Shown in pieces: positions 1 through 4,990 of a stretch of DNA of 8,786 nt (within the stretch, counting starts at the first letter, position 1; every line of letters starts with the position of its first letter). The position numbers were made by a program, and so were the translations under genes. This stretch comes from Anaerolineae bacterium (lineage in GTDB: Bacteria; Chloroflexota; Anaerolineae; JAFGEY01), in assembly GCA_016931365.1 (NCBI GenBank), contig JAFGEY010000344.1:1-8786 (forward strand), in the 5' to 3' direction. The notes beneath the pieces are model-generated. The model made no database searches. It was given only the letters and a program-made list of their open reading frames with translations, and was not told the DNA's origin.

Positions 1-78
1 GATGCCGGATGTTTTGCCATAGGTCGGCCCTTTTGCCAAATTCCAGTTATATCATTTTTAATGAGCGTTTCAGGGTAA

Positions 79-309
79 TGCTATGAACTCGTCGCCGCCA
101 GGGATTGGTACCAAAAGGGCATCGATGATCTGGTCAACGCGGCGGGCGAAACCCAAATTGCTCTTCTCTGCGCCGAGGCCGATCCGCTGCACTGCCATCG
201 CCACAAGCTGATCGCCCCGACCCTGATCGCGTGCGGCGTCGAGGTGTGGCATATCCTCAAGGACGGCGGCCTGCTGCGCGCCGAGACAGTCTCGCCGGCG
301 GGCGAATAA
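79..309 (+). pseudogene. DUF488-family protein, C-terminal remnant (5' truncated)
   Basis: This open stretch of 76 codons ends in TAA at 307-309 and has no usable start codon. It opens directly after an in-frame TAA at 76-78. The translation carries the C-terminal signature of DUF488 proteins: LLCAEADPLHCHRHKLIAP (codons about 36-54), followed by G-x-x-V-x-HI (VEVWHILKDGG). In DUF488 proteins the CAE...CHR block is the most conserved part and sits in the last third of a protein of roughly 120-190 residues, so the N-terminal half is missing. I find no continuation in another frame in bases 1-78, which points to a deletion or rearrangement junction near 78 rather than a simple frameshift. DUF488 proteins have no settled biochemical role. 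The family call is good; inactivity is inferred from the missing start and N-terminus. Confidence 0.72.
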
Positions 310-415
310 CCAATTTTGTTCAGGCTCGGCTGATGGTGTGGTGATATTGTCGCGCGAGTACGGCTTTTCTTGTACAAGGATATTTAGCCGATATCACTTG
401 TAAGGCAGATAAACG
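310..415 (+). other. Intergenic, probable 5' region of the lipoprotein gene
   Basis: I see no gene here. A mediocre promoter candidate is TTGTCG (347-352) with TGTACA (371-376) at an 18-base spacing. TTGTACAA at 370-377 is an 8-bp palindrome, and GATAT (379-383) with ATATC a few bases downstream forms a small inverted repeat. These could be operator half-sites, but they are short enough to be chance. A weak Shine-Dalgarno AAGG lies around 402-405. Confidence 0.3.
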
Positions 416-994
416 ATGTTCAGAATGAAGCACGGAATCAAGATATGGGGCGTGATGCTACTGATGCTTCTTGCCTGCCGTATACAAATCGGACCGGCAC
501 CATCACCTTCTCCCTGTTCGATTGAAAGCCTGCTGCTTGACGAGACATTCTTTCATAAAGACTTTTATCAGACAAGTGTGCCAAGCAAGGATGGCGCACC
601 TATGCGGTTCGGGATCAACAAGATTGGAACTGGTTTCACTTCGAATCAGTATGGCGGGGCAACTCAAGAGGTGTATGAGGGCAGTGACGCAAAGGAAACT
701 CGGGAGCGCTTCGCCGAGAACATCGCTACCGGCTACGATTTTTCATCTCGCGAGGGATGGACAGATTGGTACATTCCTGATACGTTTGATTATCAAAGCT
801 TGGTCGCCGATCAATTCCGATTTCGCTGCTACAAACACAAAGCAAGCGGTGTTGAAACGTGTCAGGCTGTAGGTCAGTATGGCGTATACTTGATCAAGTT
901 TGAAGCTGATATGTCGCCCATTTTGACTTATCAAGATCTGGAACGAATGCTGCAAGGAATCGACGACAAAGCAGCGCAGTGTCTGGGAAAGTGA
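416..994 (+). CDS. Putative lipoprotein of unknown function
   Basis: This is a 192-residue protein. The N-terminus has charged residues (R3, K5, K9), a hydrophobic stretch (residues 10-20) and a lipobox LLAC with Cys at residue 21, so it should be cleaved and lipidated as a type II signal-peptide lipoprotein. A short Pro/Ser linker (residues 27-33) follows, then a soluble domain of about 155 residues with four more cysteines (34, 138, 149, 189) that could pair outside the cell. The C-terminal half alternates aromatic and charged residues (KFEADMSPILTYQDLERML), as in small alpha/beta folds. I do not recognise the family. The ATG at 416 was chosen because it gives a complete signal peptide; an ATG at 425 is also possible. 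The ribosome site (AAGG near 402-405) is weak. Base composition is more AT-rich than gltX downstream, which could mean recent acquisition. It stands alone, with the DUF488 remnant upstream. Confidence 0.7.
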   Translation: MFRMKHGIKIWGVMLLMLLACRIQIGPAPSPSPCSIESLLLDETFFHKDFYQTSVPSKDGAPMRFGINKIGTGFTSNQYGGATQEVYEGSDAKETRERFAENIATGYDFSSREGWTDWYIPDTFDYQSLVADQFRFRCYKHKASGVETCQAVGQYGVYLIKFEADMSPILTYQDLERMLQGIDDKAAQCLGK

Positions 995-1142
995 AACCCA
1001 CATAAAACCACCAAACACGCATACGAAAGAATATCCTGTCTTTTCCCATGCCGACGCCCCTTCATCGGTACGCCTCTTTTGATGCTCTGCATCCACCGGG
1101 AAAGGCGATCCCTCCTGATGGCTGACGCAGAGACCGGCAAAC
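995..1142. other. Non-coding gap upstream of the gltX promoter
   Basis: I see no convincing gene on either strand. No strong terminator follows the lipoprotein gene; the best candidate, CCGACG...CATCGG around 1050-1070, has a mismatch and no good T-tract. Confidence 0.4.
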
Positions 1143-1170
1143 TTGACAGATCGCCCGGTCTGGGTACAAT
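1143..1170 (+). promoter_or_regulatory. Sigma-70-type promoter of the gltX leader
   Basis: A consensus -35 TTGACA (1143-1148) and a -10 TACAAT (1165-1170) are separated by 16 bases. Transcription should begin near 1177, about 285 nt upstream of the gltX start codon, so the mRNA would carry a long leader containing the terminator at 1412-1442. Confidence 0.7.
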
Positions 1171-1201
1171 AGAAGCAACAATCCTTGTCGAGCAAGATGA
1201 A

Positions 1202-1384
1202 ATGTTGAGTTCTAGTCATCGCCATATCAATACGCTATTCTCTCCCGCATCCACGTGTGCGTGCGTTTTCTCCTGCCTGCTCGACAGCACCCAGGCTCAA
1301 ATCCAGTCCGAACAAAGCGAACGGCAGCAACAGCAGCAGTTGATGCGTGCTGCGCGGCGATCCCTGGAGGCGGGCTTTCGGTAG
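1202..1384 (+). CDS. Possible Gln-rich leader peptide (60 aa) upstream of gltX
   Basis: This short ORF of 60 codons begins about 25 nt after the predicted transcription start and ends in TAG 27 nt before the terminator hairpin. Residues 31-46 (bases 1292-1339) contain nine Gln and two Glu codons, including five consecutive Gln codons at 1325-1339. It lies ahead of the gene that charges tRNA with glutamate, so it resembles an attenuator leader peptide. In bacteria without glutaminyl-tRNA synthetase, GluRS also makes Glu-tRNA(Gln), which GatCAB converts to Gln-tRNA, so Gln codons would report on GluRS activity; whether this organism uses that route cannot be seen here. Against it: there is no clear Shine-Dalgarno site before the ATG, 60 residues is long for a leader peptide, and CAG-rich DNA yields Gln runs by chance. 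Other residues show no recognisable domain. Confidence 0.3.
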   Translation: MLSSSHRHINTLFSPASTCACVFSCLLDSTQAQIQSEQSERQQQQQLMRAARRSLEAGFR

Positions 1385-1411
1385 GTGATTTGTTCCATAA
1401 CTACGGCCATC

Positions 1412-1442
1412 AAGGGGCTGCGCCGCGCGCAGCCCCTTTTTT
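1412..1442 (+). terminator. Intrinsic terminator (attenuator) in the gltX leader
   Basis: An 11-bp perfect stem, AAGGGGCTGCG (1412-1422) with CGCAGCCCCTT (1428-1438), encloses a 5-base loop and runs into a T-tract ending at 1442. It lies 20 bases before the gltX ATG and directly before its Shine-Dalgarno site, so it acts in the leader. It could otherwise end a small RNA made from the promoter at 1143-1170. Confidence 0.85.
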
Positions 1443-1461
1443 GTTTGAAGGGAGTATCTCA

Positions 1462-2964
1462 ATGAACCATAACCACACCGGCAAGGCAGTCCGCGTGCGC
1501 ATTGCCCCCAGCCCGACGGGCAACTGCCACGTGGGCACCGCCCGAAACGCGCTGTACAACCTGCTCTTTGCCCGCCAGCGAGGCGGCACGTTTATCCTGC
1601 GCATCGACGATACCGACGCGCGGCGTTCGACCCAGGCCTCCGAGCAGGGTGTCTTGGAGGGCCTGAGCTGGCTTGGCCTGGCCTGGGACGAAGGCCCGGA
1701 CATCGGCGGCCCGTTCGGCCCCTACCGCCCGTCGGAACGGTTGGCCCTATACCAGGCCTACGCGCAGCGGCTGCTCGACGCCGGGCGGGCCTATCCTTGC
1801 TTTTGCACGCCCGACGATCTAAACCTGGAGCGCCAGCAAGCCCAGGCCGCTGGCGTGTCTTACATCTATAGCGGCAAGTGCCGCCACCTGGCTGGGGACG
1901 ATGCCCGGCGGCGTTTGCGCGCCGGGGAAAAGGCCGTGCTGCGCTTTCACATCGATCCCGAACCAATCGCCTACGTCGATCTGGTGCAGGGCGGGATCGA
2001 GCAGGATGGCGCGCTGATCGGCGATCCGATCATCCTCCGTTCCAGCGGGCGGCCCGTCTACAGCTTGGCCACCGTAGTCGACGAGATCGAGATGCAGATT
2101 TCCCACGTCCTGCGCAGCGGGGAGCACATCAACAACACGTTTCCGCAGCTCCAGATGTACCAGGCGCTGGGCGCCGAGCCGCCGGCGTTTGGCCATTTCA
2201 GCCTGCTGCTCAACCCGGATCGCTCCAAGATCAGCAAGCGGGCCGGGGCGACCTACATCGGCGAGTTCCACGACATGGGTTATCTGCCGGAGACGATGAT
2301 CAACCACCTGGCCTTGAGCGGTTGGAATCCGGGCACCGAGGAGGAATTTTTCACCTTTGATGACCTGCTGGCCCGCTTTTCGCTCGAGCGGTGCAGCAGG
2401 GCCAACGCCATTTTCGACCGCACCCGGCTGCTGTGGCTCAACGGGGTGCACATTCGCCGCCTCGACACGGCGACACTGGCGCGGCGCGTCGTGCCCTACC
2501 TGGTCGACGCGGGATTGCTCGACTTGACCGCGTTGGGCGACGGCGAATTTGCCCACCTGGTGCGGTTGGTCGCGCTCGAGCAGGAGCGGCTCAAGACGCT
2601 GGTCGATGCGCCGGACGCGCTGCGTTTTTTCTTCCAGGACCCACCAACCGAGATCTGCGCCAGCCTGCTGCAGAACAACCATTTTGCCCGGCGGCACCCG
2701 CCCACCGTGCTGCGCGGCGCGCTCGACCGTTCGACTGCCGTCCTGAAAGCCATCGATGCGGGCAACTGGGCCGTCGCCAGCCTGGAGGACACGCTCGACG
2801 CGCAGACGGATCGCCTGGGTTGGAAGCGCGCTGACCTGCTGATGCCGATCCGCATCGCCATCAGCGGGCGCGAAGCGACGCCGCCCTTGTTCGAGACGCT
2901 GGCCTGTCTGGGCAAAACAGCGACGCTGCGCCGTCTCGAGGCGGCGGTGAACAGTCTGACATAG
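1462..2964 (+). CDS. gltX: Glutamyl-tRNA synthetase (GluRS, class Ib)
   Basis: This 500-residue cytoplasmic enzyme attaches glutamate to tRNA(Glu) using ATP. The catalytic domain opens with RIAPSPTG (13-20) and the HIGH-type motif CHVG (22-25). A zinc-site pattern C113-x-C115-x24-C140-x-H142 has the same spacing I recall for the E. coli enzyme. The second class I motif is KISKR (256-260), a usual GluRS variant of KMSKS. In the segment that usually reads RGEDH or RGEEH this protein has RSGEH (218-222). The C-terminal helical anticodon-binding domain (about 330-500) completes a normal length. The ATG at 1462 was chosen over an in-frame opening from 1255 because AAGGGAG (1448-1454) precedes it, the Rossmann motif starts 12 residues in, and the upstream part crosses a terminator. 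It appears monocistronic, and its leader may control it by attenuation. Whether it also charges tRNA(Gln) cannot be told by eye. Confidence 0.97.
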   Translation: MNHNHTGKAVRVRIAPSPTGNCHVGTARNALYNLLFARQRGGTFILRIDDTDARRSTQASEQGVLEGLSWLGLAWDEGPDIGGPFGPYRPSERLALYQAYAQRLLDAGRAYPCFCTPDDLNLERQQAQAAGVSYIYSGKCRHLAGDDARRRLRAGEKAVLRFHIDPEPIAYVDLVQGGIEQDGALIGDPIILRSSGRPVYSLATVVDEIEMQISHVLRSGEHINNTFPQLQMYQALGAEPPAFGHFSLLLNPDRSKISKRAGATYIGEFHDMGYLPETMINHLALSGWNPGTEEEFFTFDDLLARFSLERCSRANAIFDRTRLLWLNGVHIRRLDTATLARRVVPYLVDAGLLDLTALGDGEFAHLVRLVALEQERLKTLVDAPDALRFFFQDPPTEICASLLQNNHFARRHPPTVLRGALDRSTAVLKAIDAGNWAVASLEDTLDAQTDRLGWKRADLLMPIRIAISGREATPPLFETLACLGKTATLRRLEAAVNSLT

Positions 2965-2981
2965 AGCGCGAAAAATACGCC

Positions 2982-3010
2982 TTGCGATCCTCGAACATTT
3001 GTGCTATCAT
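2982..3010 (+). promoter_or_regulatory. Promoter of the DinB-like gene
   Basis: A -35 TTGCGA (2982-2987) and a -10 TATCAT (3005-3010) are separated by 17 bases, 65 bases before the next ATG. The Shine-Dalgarno AAAGGAG at 3063-3069 fixes the start of that gene. I see no terminator between gltX and this promoter, so read-through from gltX is also possible. Confidence 0.55.
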
Positions 3011-3074
3011 GAGTGCGCCGTGCCACAACCATATTGGGCCGTGGGAATAACCGATTTGCGAGAAAGGAGCCAAC

Positions 3075-3596
3075 ATGAACTGGACAGAACTGATCAAAAC
3101 CGAGATCGAGACCACCTATGCGGTGACCGAGGCGCTGCTCAACCTGGTCGACGCCGACAGCCTCGACTGGAAGCCGTCGACGGGCAGCAACTGGATGACC
3201 GTCGGCCAACTGCTCCACCACCTGGCGGTCGACGGCTGCGGCGCGCCGATGCGCGGCTTTGTCACCGGTGACTGGGGCATGCCGCCGGAAGGAGAAGTGA
3301 GTGCAGAAGAGATGCTGTCTCCGGCTGACAAACTGCCGTCGGTGGACAGCGTGGCTCAGGCGAAGACGCTGCTGGCCGCAGACAAAGAGCTGGCGCTGGA
3401 GATGCTCGCTCGATGCAGCGAAGCGGACCTGGCCAACAAGCCGGTCGCCGCGCCGTGGAATCCCACCGCCCCGAAGGCGCTGGGCTACCAGCTCTTGCAG
3501 ATGGTCTGGCATCTCGGCCAGCACAAGGGGCAGCTCTTCTACTACCTCAAGCTGCAAGGCAAGCCGGTGCATACCGGGCACCTGTGGGGGATGTAG
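3075..3596 (+). CDS. DinB-superfamily protein (putative metal-dependent four-helix enzyme)
   Basis: This 173-residue protein resembles the DinB/YfiT-like four-helix-bundle superfamily. Helix 1 (about 1-25) is followed by the DinB-like segment WMTVGQLLHHLAVD with H48 and H49. The final helix has WHLGQHKGQLFYYLKLQGKPV with H146 and H150, and H146-x3-H150 is the usual second part of the metal-binding His triad. These proteins are about 150-180 residues; characterised members use a divalent metal for thiol-transferase or hydrolase-type chemistry, but the substrate here cannot be predicted. The relation to DNA damage implied by the name DinB should not be assumed. No signal peptide or membrane segment is visible, so it should be cytoplasmic. 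The start is fixed by AAAGGAG five bases ahead. It has its own promoter and no clear partner gene. Confidence 0.85.
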   Translation: MNWTELIKTEIETTYAVTEALLNLVDADSLDWKPSTGSNWMTVGQLLHHLAVDGCGAPMRGFVTGDWGMPPEGEVSAEEMLSPADKLPSVDSVAQAKTLLAADKELALEMLARCSEADLANKPVAAPWNPTAPKALGYQLLQMVWHLGQHKGQLFYYLKLQGKPVHTGHLWGM

Positions 3597-3743
3597 CAGG
3601 ATTTTGTGGCAGATCAACTGCCATACCGTGTATGGTAGACTTGGCAGGTCTGCTGCCCGTTCGGCGTCGACGTGATTGCCAAAATGCGCCAAGCGTTTGA
3701 TCTGTTCGAGGCGGCGTAATGCCTGACAAAGCGAAAAAGACGG
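3597..3743 (+). other. Gene debris and short palindromes after the DinB-like gene
   Basis: No intact gene is visible. Two similar palindromes of the form GGCAG-N5-CTGCC lie at 3608-3622 and 3643-3657, 35 bases apart. Between them is CCATAC-CGT-GTATGG (3621-3635), a perfect 6-bp inverted repeat. Then a frame open from 3639 to a TAA at 3717-3719 ends in the peptide KMRQAFDLFEAA and overlaps (TAATG) an ATG that starts a 15-codon ORF. This arrangement looks like the remains of a small operon with operator sites. I cannot name the original genes. Confidence 0.35.
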
Positions 3744-3772
3744 TTGCATATCCCACCCGAACGTGATATACT
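3744..3772 (+). promoter_or_regulatory. Promoter of the GNAT-gene leader
   Basis: A -35 TTGCAT (3744-3749) and a -10 TATACT (3767-3772) are separated by 17 bases. Transcription should start near 3779, about 320 nt ahead of the GNAT start codon at 4102. Confidence 0.65.
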
Positions 3773-3798
3773 GCAATCGATCTTGAAGGAGTGCAGCA

Positions 3799-3843
3799 AT
3801 GGGTCAAGGTACCAGGACTCTATTCGCGAGCGTTTGCGGATAG
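3799..3843 (+). CDS. Possible 14-residue leader peptide
   Basis: The ORF reads MGQGTRTLFASVCG and stops at TAG 3841-3843. It is preceded by a good ribosome site, AAGGAG (3786-3791), seven bases before the ATG and about 20 nt after the predicted transcription start. Its second half overlaps the 8-bp hairpin at 3816-3847, so a translating or stalled ribosome would change how the leader folds. The strong ribosome site is the main reason to take it seriously; a chance ORF of this size is common. Confidence 0.35.
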   Translation: MGQGTRTLFASVCG

Positions 3844-3949
3844 AGTCGTCCCCAACCGATAGGCACATTGAGCTTATCGAATCCATCAGCAGTTAAATGG
3901 AGCCCTCGAGGGGTACATTTCTCGGGGCAGTGTGTTGTTGCAAACTGAT

Positions 3950-3982
3950 GGGCTGTGGACGATTCTTGCCACGGCCCTTTTT
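3950..3982 (+). terminator. Intrinsic terminator 1 ahead of the GNAT gene
   Basis: The stem GGGCTGTGG (3950-3958) pairs with CCACGGCCC (3969-3977), nine pairs with one G-U, around a 10-base loop. Five Ts (3978-3982) follow. Confidence 0.8.
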
Positions 3983-4021
3983 GTGTGTCTGAGATCGAGC
4001 CATAGCATTTGTGTGTATTCG

Positions 4022-4056
4022 AGGCCGTGGATGGCAAACGTTCACGGCCTTTTTTG
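4022..4056 (+). terminator. Intrinsic terminator 2 ahead of the GNAT gene
   Basis: The stem AGGCCGTG (4022-4029) pairs with CACGGCCT (4043-4050), extended by G4030-T4042 and A4031-T4041, and runs into a T-tract to 4055. It lies 46 bases before the GNAT ATG. The core GGCCGTG/CACGGCC resembles that of terminator 1, so the pair may be a duplication. Confidence 0.8.
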
Positions 4057-4101
4057 TTTCCATACCACCAATCAAGTGTGATCAAAGAAAGGAAATAAAC
4101 A

Positions 4102-4635
4102 ATGTTTGACGATATAGAAACCGTCATTGTGCGTCCAGTCAAGCCAGAAGATGCAGCGCAGTTGCGCGATAATTGCTTTTCGGTCAATACGCTTGAACAA
4201 ATTAGTGCTCGAATCACCGAGGCGATCCAAACAACAGCGCAAGAAACCCAAACGCTCTTGGTCGCCGAGGTACAAGACGCACAGTCACCACCCGTCGTCG
4301 TGGGTACCGGCTCGCTGGTCCGCAACACGCACCCGCTCTATGCGCATCGAGGCGAACTGACCGGGCTGGTCGTGCACCCGCATTACCAGCGACAAGGCAT
4401 TGCTCGCCGCGTCGTCGAAGCTGTTTGCGAACAGGCTGCTGCATGGGGCATCGAGATCCTGGAGACGGGTTGTCGAGGTGGCACACCTGCCGAAGCGGTT
4501 TACCCACGCCTGGGATTTATCGAGTGGGGCCGGCTGCCGGGGGGGATCAAGGAACCCTACGGCGAGCAAAATGTGTATGATGACGTCTCTTTTTACATGC
4601 TTGTGAGGAAAGAAAAAGATTGGACTGGTGGGTGA
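4102..4635 (+). CDS. GNAT-family N-acetyltransferase
   Basis: This 177-residue cytoplasmic protein has the GNAT fold, whose members move an acetyl group from acetyl-CoA to an amine. Strand beta1 is TVIVRPVKPEDAAQL (7-21). Motif A is LTGLVVHPHYQRQGIARRVVEAV (86-108), with the pyrophosphate-binding Q96-x-x-G99-x-A101. Motif B is YPRLGF (134-139), followed by EWGRLPGGI and YDDVSFYM (159-166), features seen in GNAT enzymes acting on small molecules. The substrate cannot be read from sequence; antibiotics, polyamines, amino acids and protein N-termini are all possible. The start is set by AAAGGAAA (4088-4095), six bases before ATG. It is monocistronic and sits behind the promoter at 3744-3772 and two tandem terminators, so expression probably depends on antitermination or read-through. 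No terminator is obvious after the stop codon. Confidence 0.9.
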   Translation: MFDDIETVIVRPVKPEDAAQLRDNCFSVNTLEQISARITEAIQTTAQETQTLLVAEVQDAQSPPVVVGTGSLVRNTHPLYAHRGELTGLVVHPHYQRQGIARRVVEAVCEQAAAWGIEILETGCRGGTPAEAVYPRLGFIEWGRLPGGIKEPYGEQNVYDDVSFYMLVRKEKDWTGG

Positions 4636-4669
4636 GATTGTTGTATACAGACCCAAGATCGATCAGTGC

Positions 4670-4697
4670 TTGACATTCCTCCTAAATCCTCTATAAT
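4670..4697 (+). promoter_or_regulatory. Consensus sigma-70-type promoter of the flavin transporter operon
   Basis: Both boxes are perfect: TTGACA (4670-4675) and TATAAT (4692-4697), with a 16-base spacer. Transcription should start near 4704, right at the 5' edge of the riboswitch. Such a strong promoter suits an operon whose output is set by premature termination. Confidence 0.88.
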
Positions 4698-4705
4698 ACA
4701 GCTAT

Positions 4706-4887
4706 AAACCTTCGGGGCAGGGTGCGAGGCGATGCACAAAATGCGTCGCTTCTAGTCCCGACCGGCGGTAAGGATAACACAAAATGCGTGTTACGCCAAG
4801 CCCGCGAGCCGAGTGTGGCACTGCCACCCAAGGCTGATCTGGTGCGATTCCAGAGCCGACGGTACAGTCCGGATGAGAGAGGGTCGT
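4706..4887 (+). promoter_or_regulatory. FMN riboswitch (RFN element)
   Basis: Nearly every conserved block of the RFN element is present in order: CTTCGGGGCAGGGTG (4710-4724), GTCCCGACCGGCGGTA (4755-4770), AGCCCGCGAGC (4799-4809), CTGATCTGGTG (4834-4844), ATTCCAGAGCCGACGGTA (4847-4864) and AGTCCGGATGAGAGAGG (4866-4882). P1 can close through ACC (4708-4710) with GGT (4882-4884). Two peripheral arms are enlarged: an 11-bp hairpin (4726-4736 with 4742-4752) in the P2 region and a 6-bp hairpin (4775-4780 with 4788-4793) after GGCGGTA. RFN elements bind flavin mononucleotide and usually switch off riboflavin synthesis or uptake genes. The terminator at 4933-4973 is the expression platform. This element ties the three downstream genes to flavin. 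Confidence 0.97.
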
Positions 4888-4932
4888 CATACTCGACACG
4901 GTGTGACTGCGTTGAGTTTTCGTGACAGGGAC

Positions 4933-4973
4933 AAGCCCCGAGGATTCGCTTTTTGCGATATCGGGGCTTTTTT
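4933..4973 (+). terminator. Riboswitch-controlled intrinsic terminator
   Basis: AAGCCCCGA (4933-4941) pairs perfectly with TCGGGGCTT (4961-4969), with an inner TCGC (4946-4949) and GCGA (4955-4958), and a T-tract follows to 4973. It lies 17 bases before the ribX ATG. With FMN bound it should form and stop transcription. Confidence 0.9.
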
Positions 4974-4990
4974 ATTTGGAGAGGAGTCTT

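Larger units (their letters stand above)
1177..1461 (+). promoter_or_regulatory. gltX 5' leader, candidate transcription attenuator
   Basis: This leader begins at the promoter at 1143-1170 and ends at the gltX start. It contains, in order, a small hairpin (CTTG 1184-1187 with CAAG 1193-1196), a short ORF (1202-1384) with a Gln-rich segment, and a strong intrinsic terminator (1412-1442). GCGCGGCG at 1352-1359 is an exact complement of CGCCGCGC at 1421-1428 inside the terminator, and CCC at 1362-1364 can extend it with GGG at 1415-1417. The leader could therefore fold into an antiterminator that excludes the terminator. I looked for the T-box signature expected upstream of many synthetase genes (a TGGNACCGCG-like sequence) and did not find it. 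Attenuation is inferred; the promoter, terminator and complementarity are visible. Confidence 0.45.
3779..4101 (+). promoter_or_regulatory. Structured leader RNA of the GNAT gene (unassigned class)
   Basis: This transcribed leader is almost entirely hairpins. In order: 3816-3823 with 3840-3847 (8 bp, GACTCTAT/ATAGAGTC, with an inner CGC/GCG); 3857-3864 with 3872-3879 (8 bp with one G-U); 3882-3886 with 3897-3901 (5 bp); 3902-3910 with 3921-3928 (imperfect); then two intrinsic terminators at 3950-3982 and 4022-4056. A Shine-Dalgarno site and a 14-codon ORF lie at its 5' end. I compared it by eye with T-box, TPP, SAM, cobalamin, glycine, lysine, purine, ZTP, fluoride, guanidine and FMN leaders and recognise none. 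It may be a regulatory leader, or a small RNA ending at the first terminator. The structure is seen; the function is unknown. Confidence 0.5.

Noticed and set aside
1177..1442. T-box leader for gltX
   Set aside because: There is no TGGNACCGCG-like T-box sequence and no recognisable stem I elements. The terminator alone is not enough.
1177..1442. 6S RNA, SRP RNA or tmRNA
   Set aside because: Compared by eye: no 6S central bubble with closing stem, no SRP GGAAG/GCAGCC tetraloop region, and no tmRNA 3' acceptor with T arm.
1255..1461. In-frame N-terminal extension of gltX by 69 codons
   Set aside because: The region contains the leader terminator with its T-tract and has no family similarity. 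ATG 1462 has a proper Shine-Dalgarno site and leads directly into the Rossmann-fold motif.
1819..2697. Minus-strand open frame of 292 codons
   Set aside because: It is wholly antisense to gltX, with no recognisable motifs.
2496..3776. Minus-strand open frame of 426 codons
   Set aside because: It runs opposite gltX and the DinB-like gene, both with clear family motifs, and its translation shows the Arg/Gln-rich composition of a shadow frame in GC-rich DNA.
4922..4990. Longer start for the permease at 4922
   Set aside because: It lies across the riboswitch terminator. ATG 4991 follows GGAGAGGAG.
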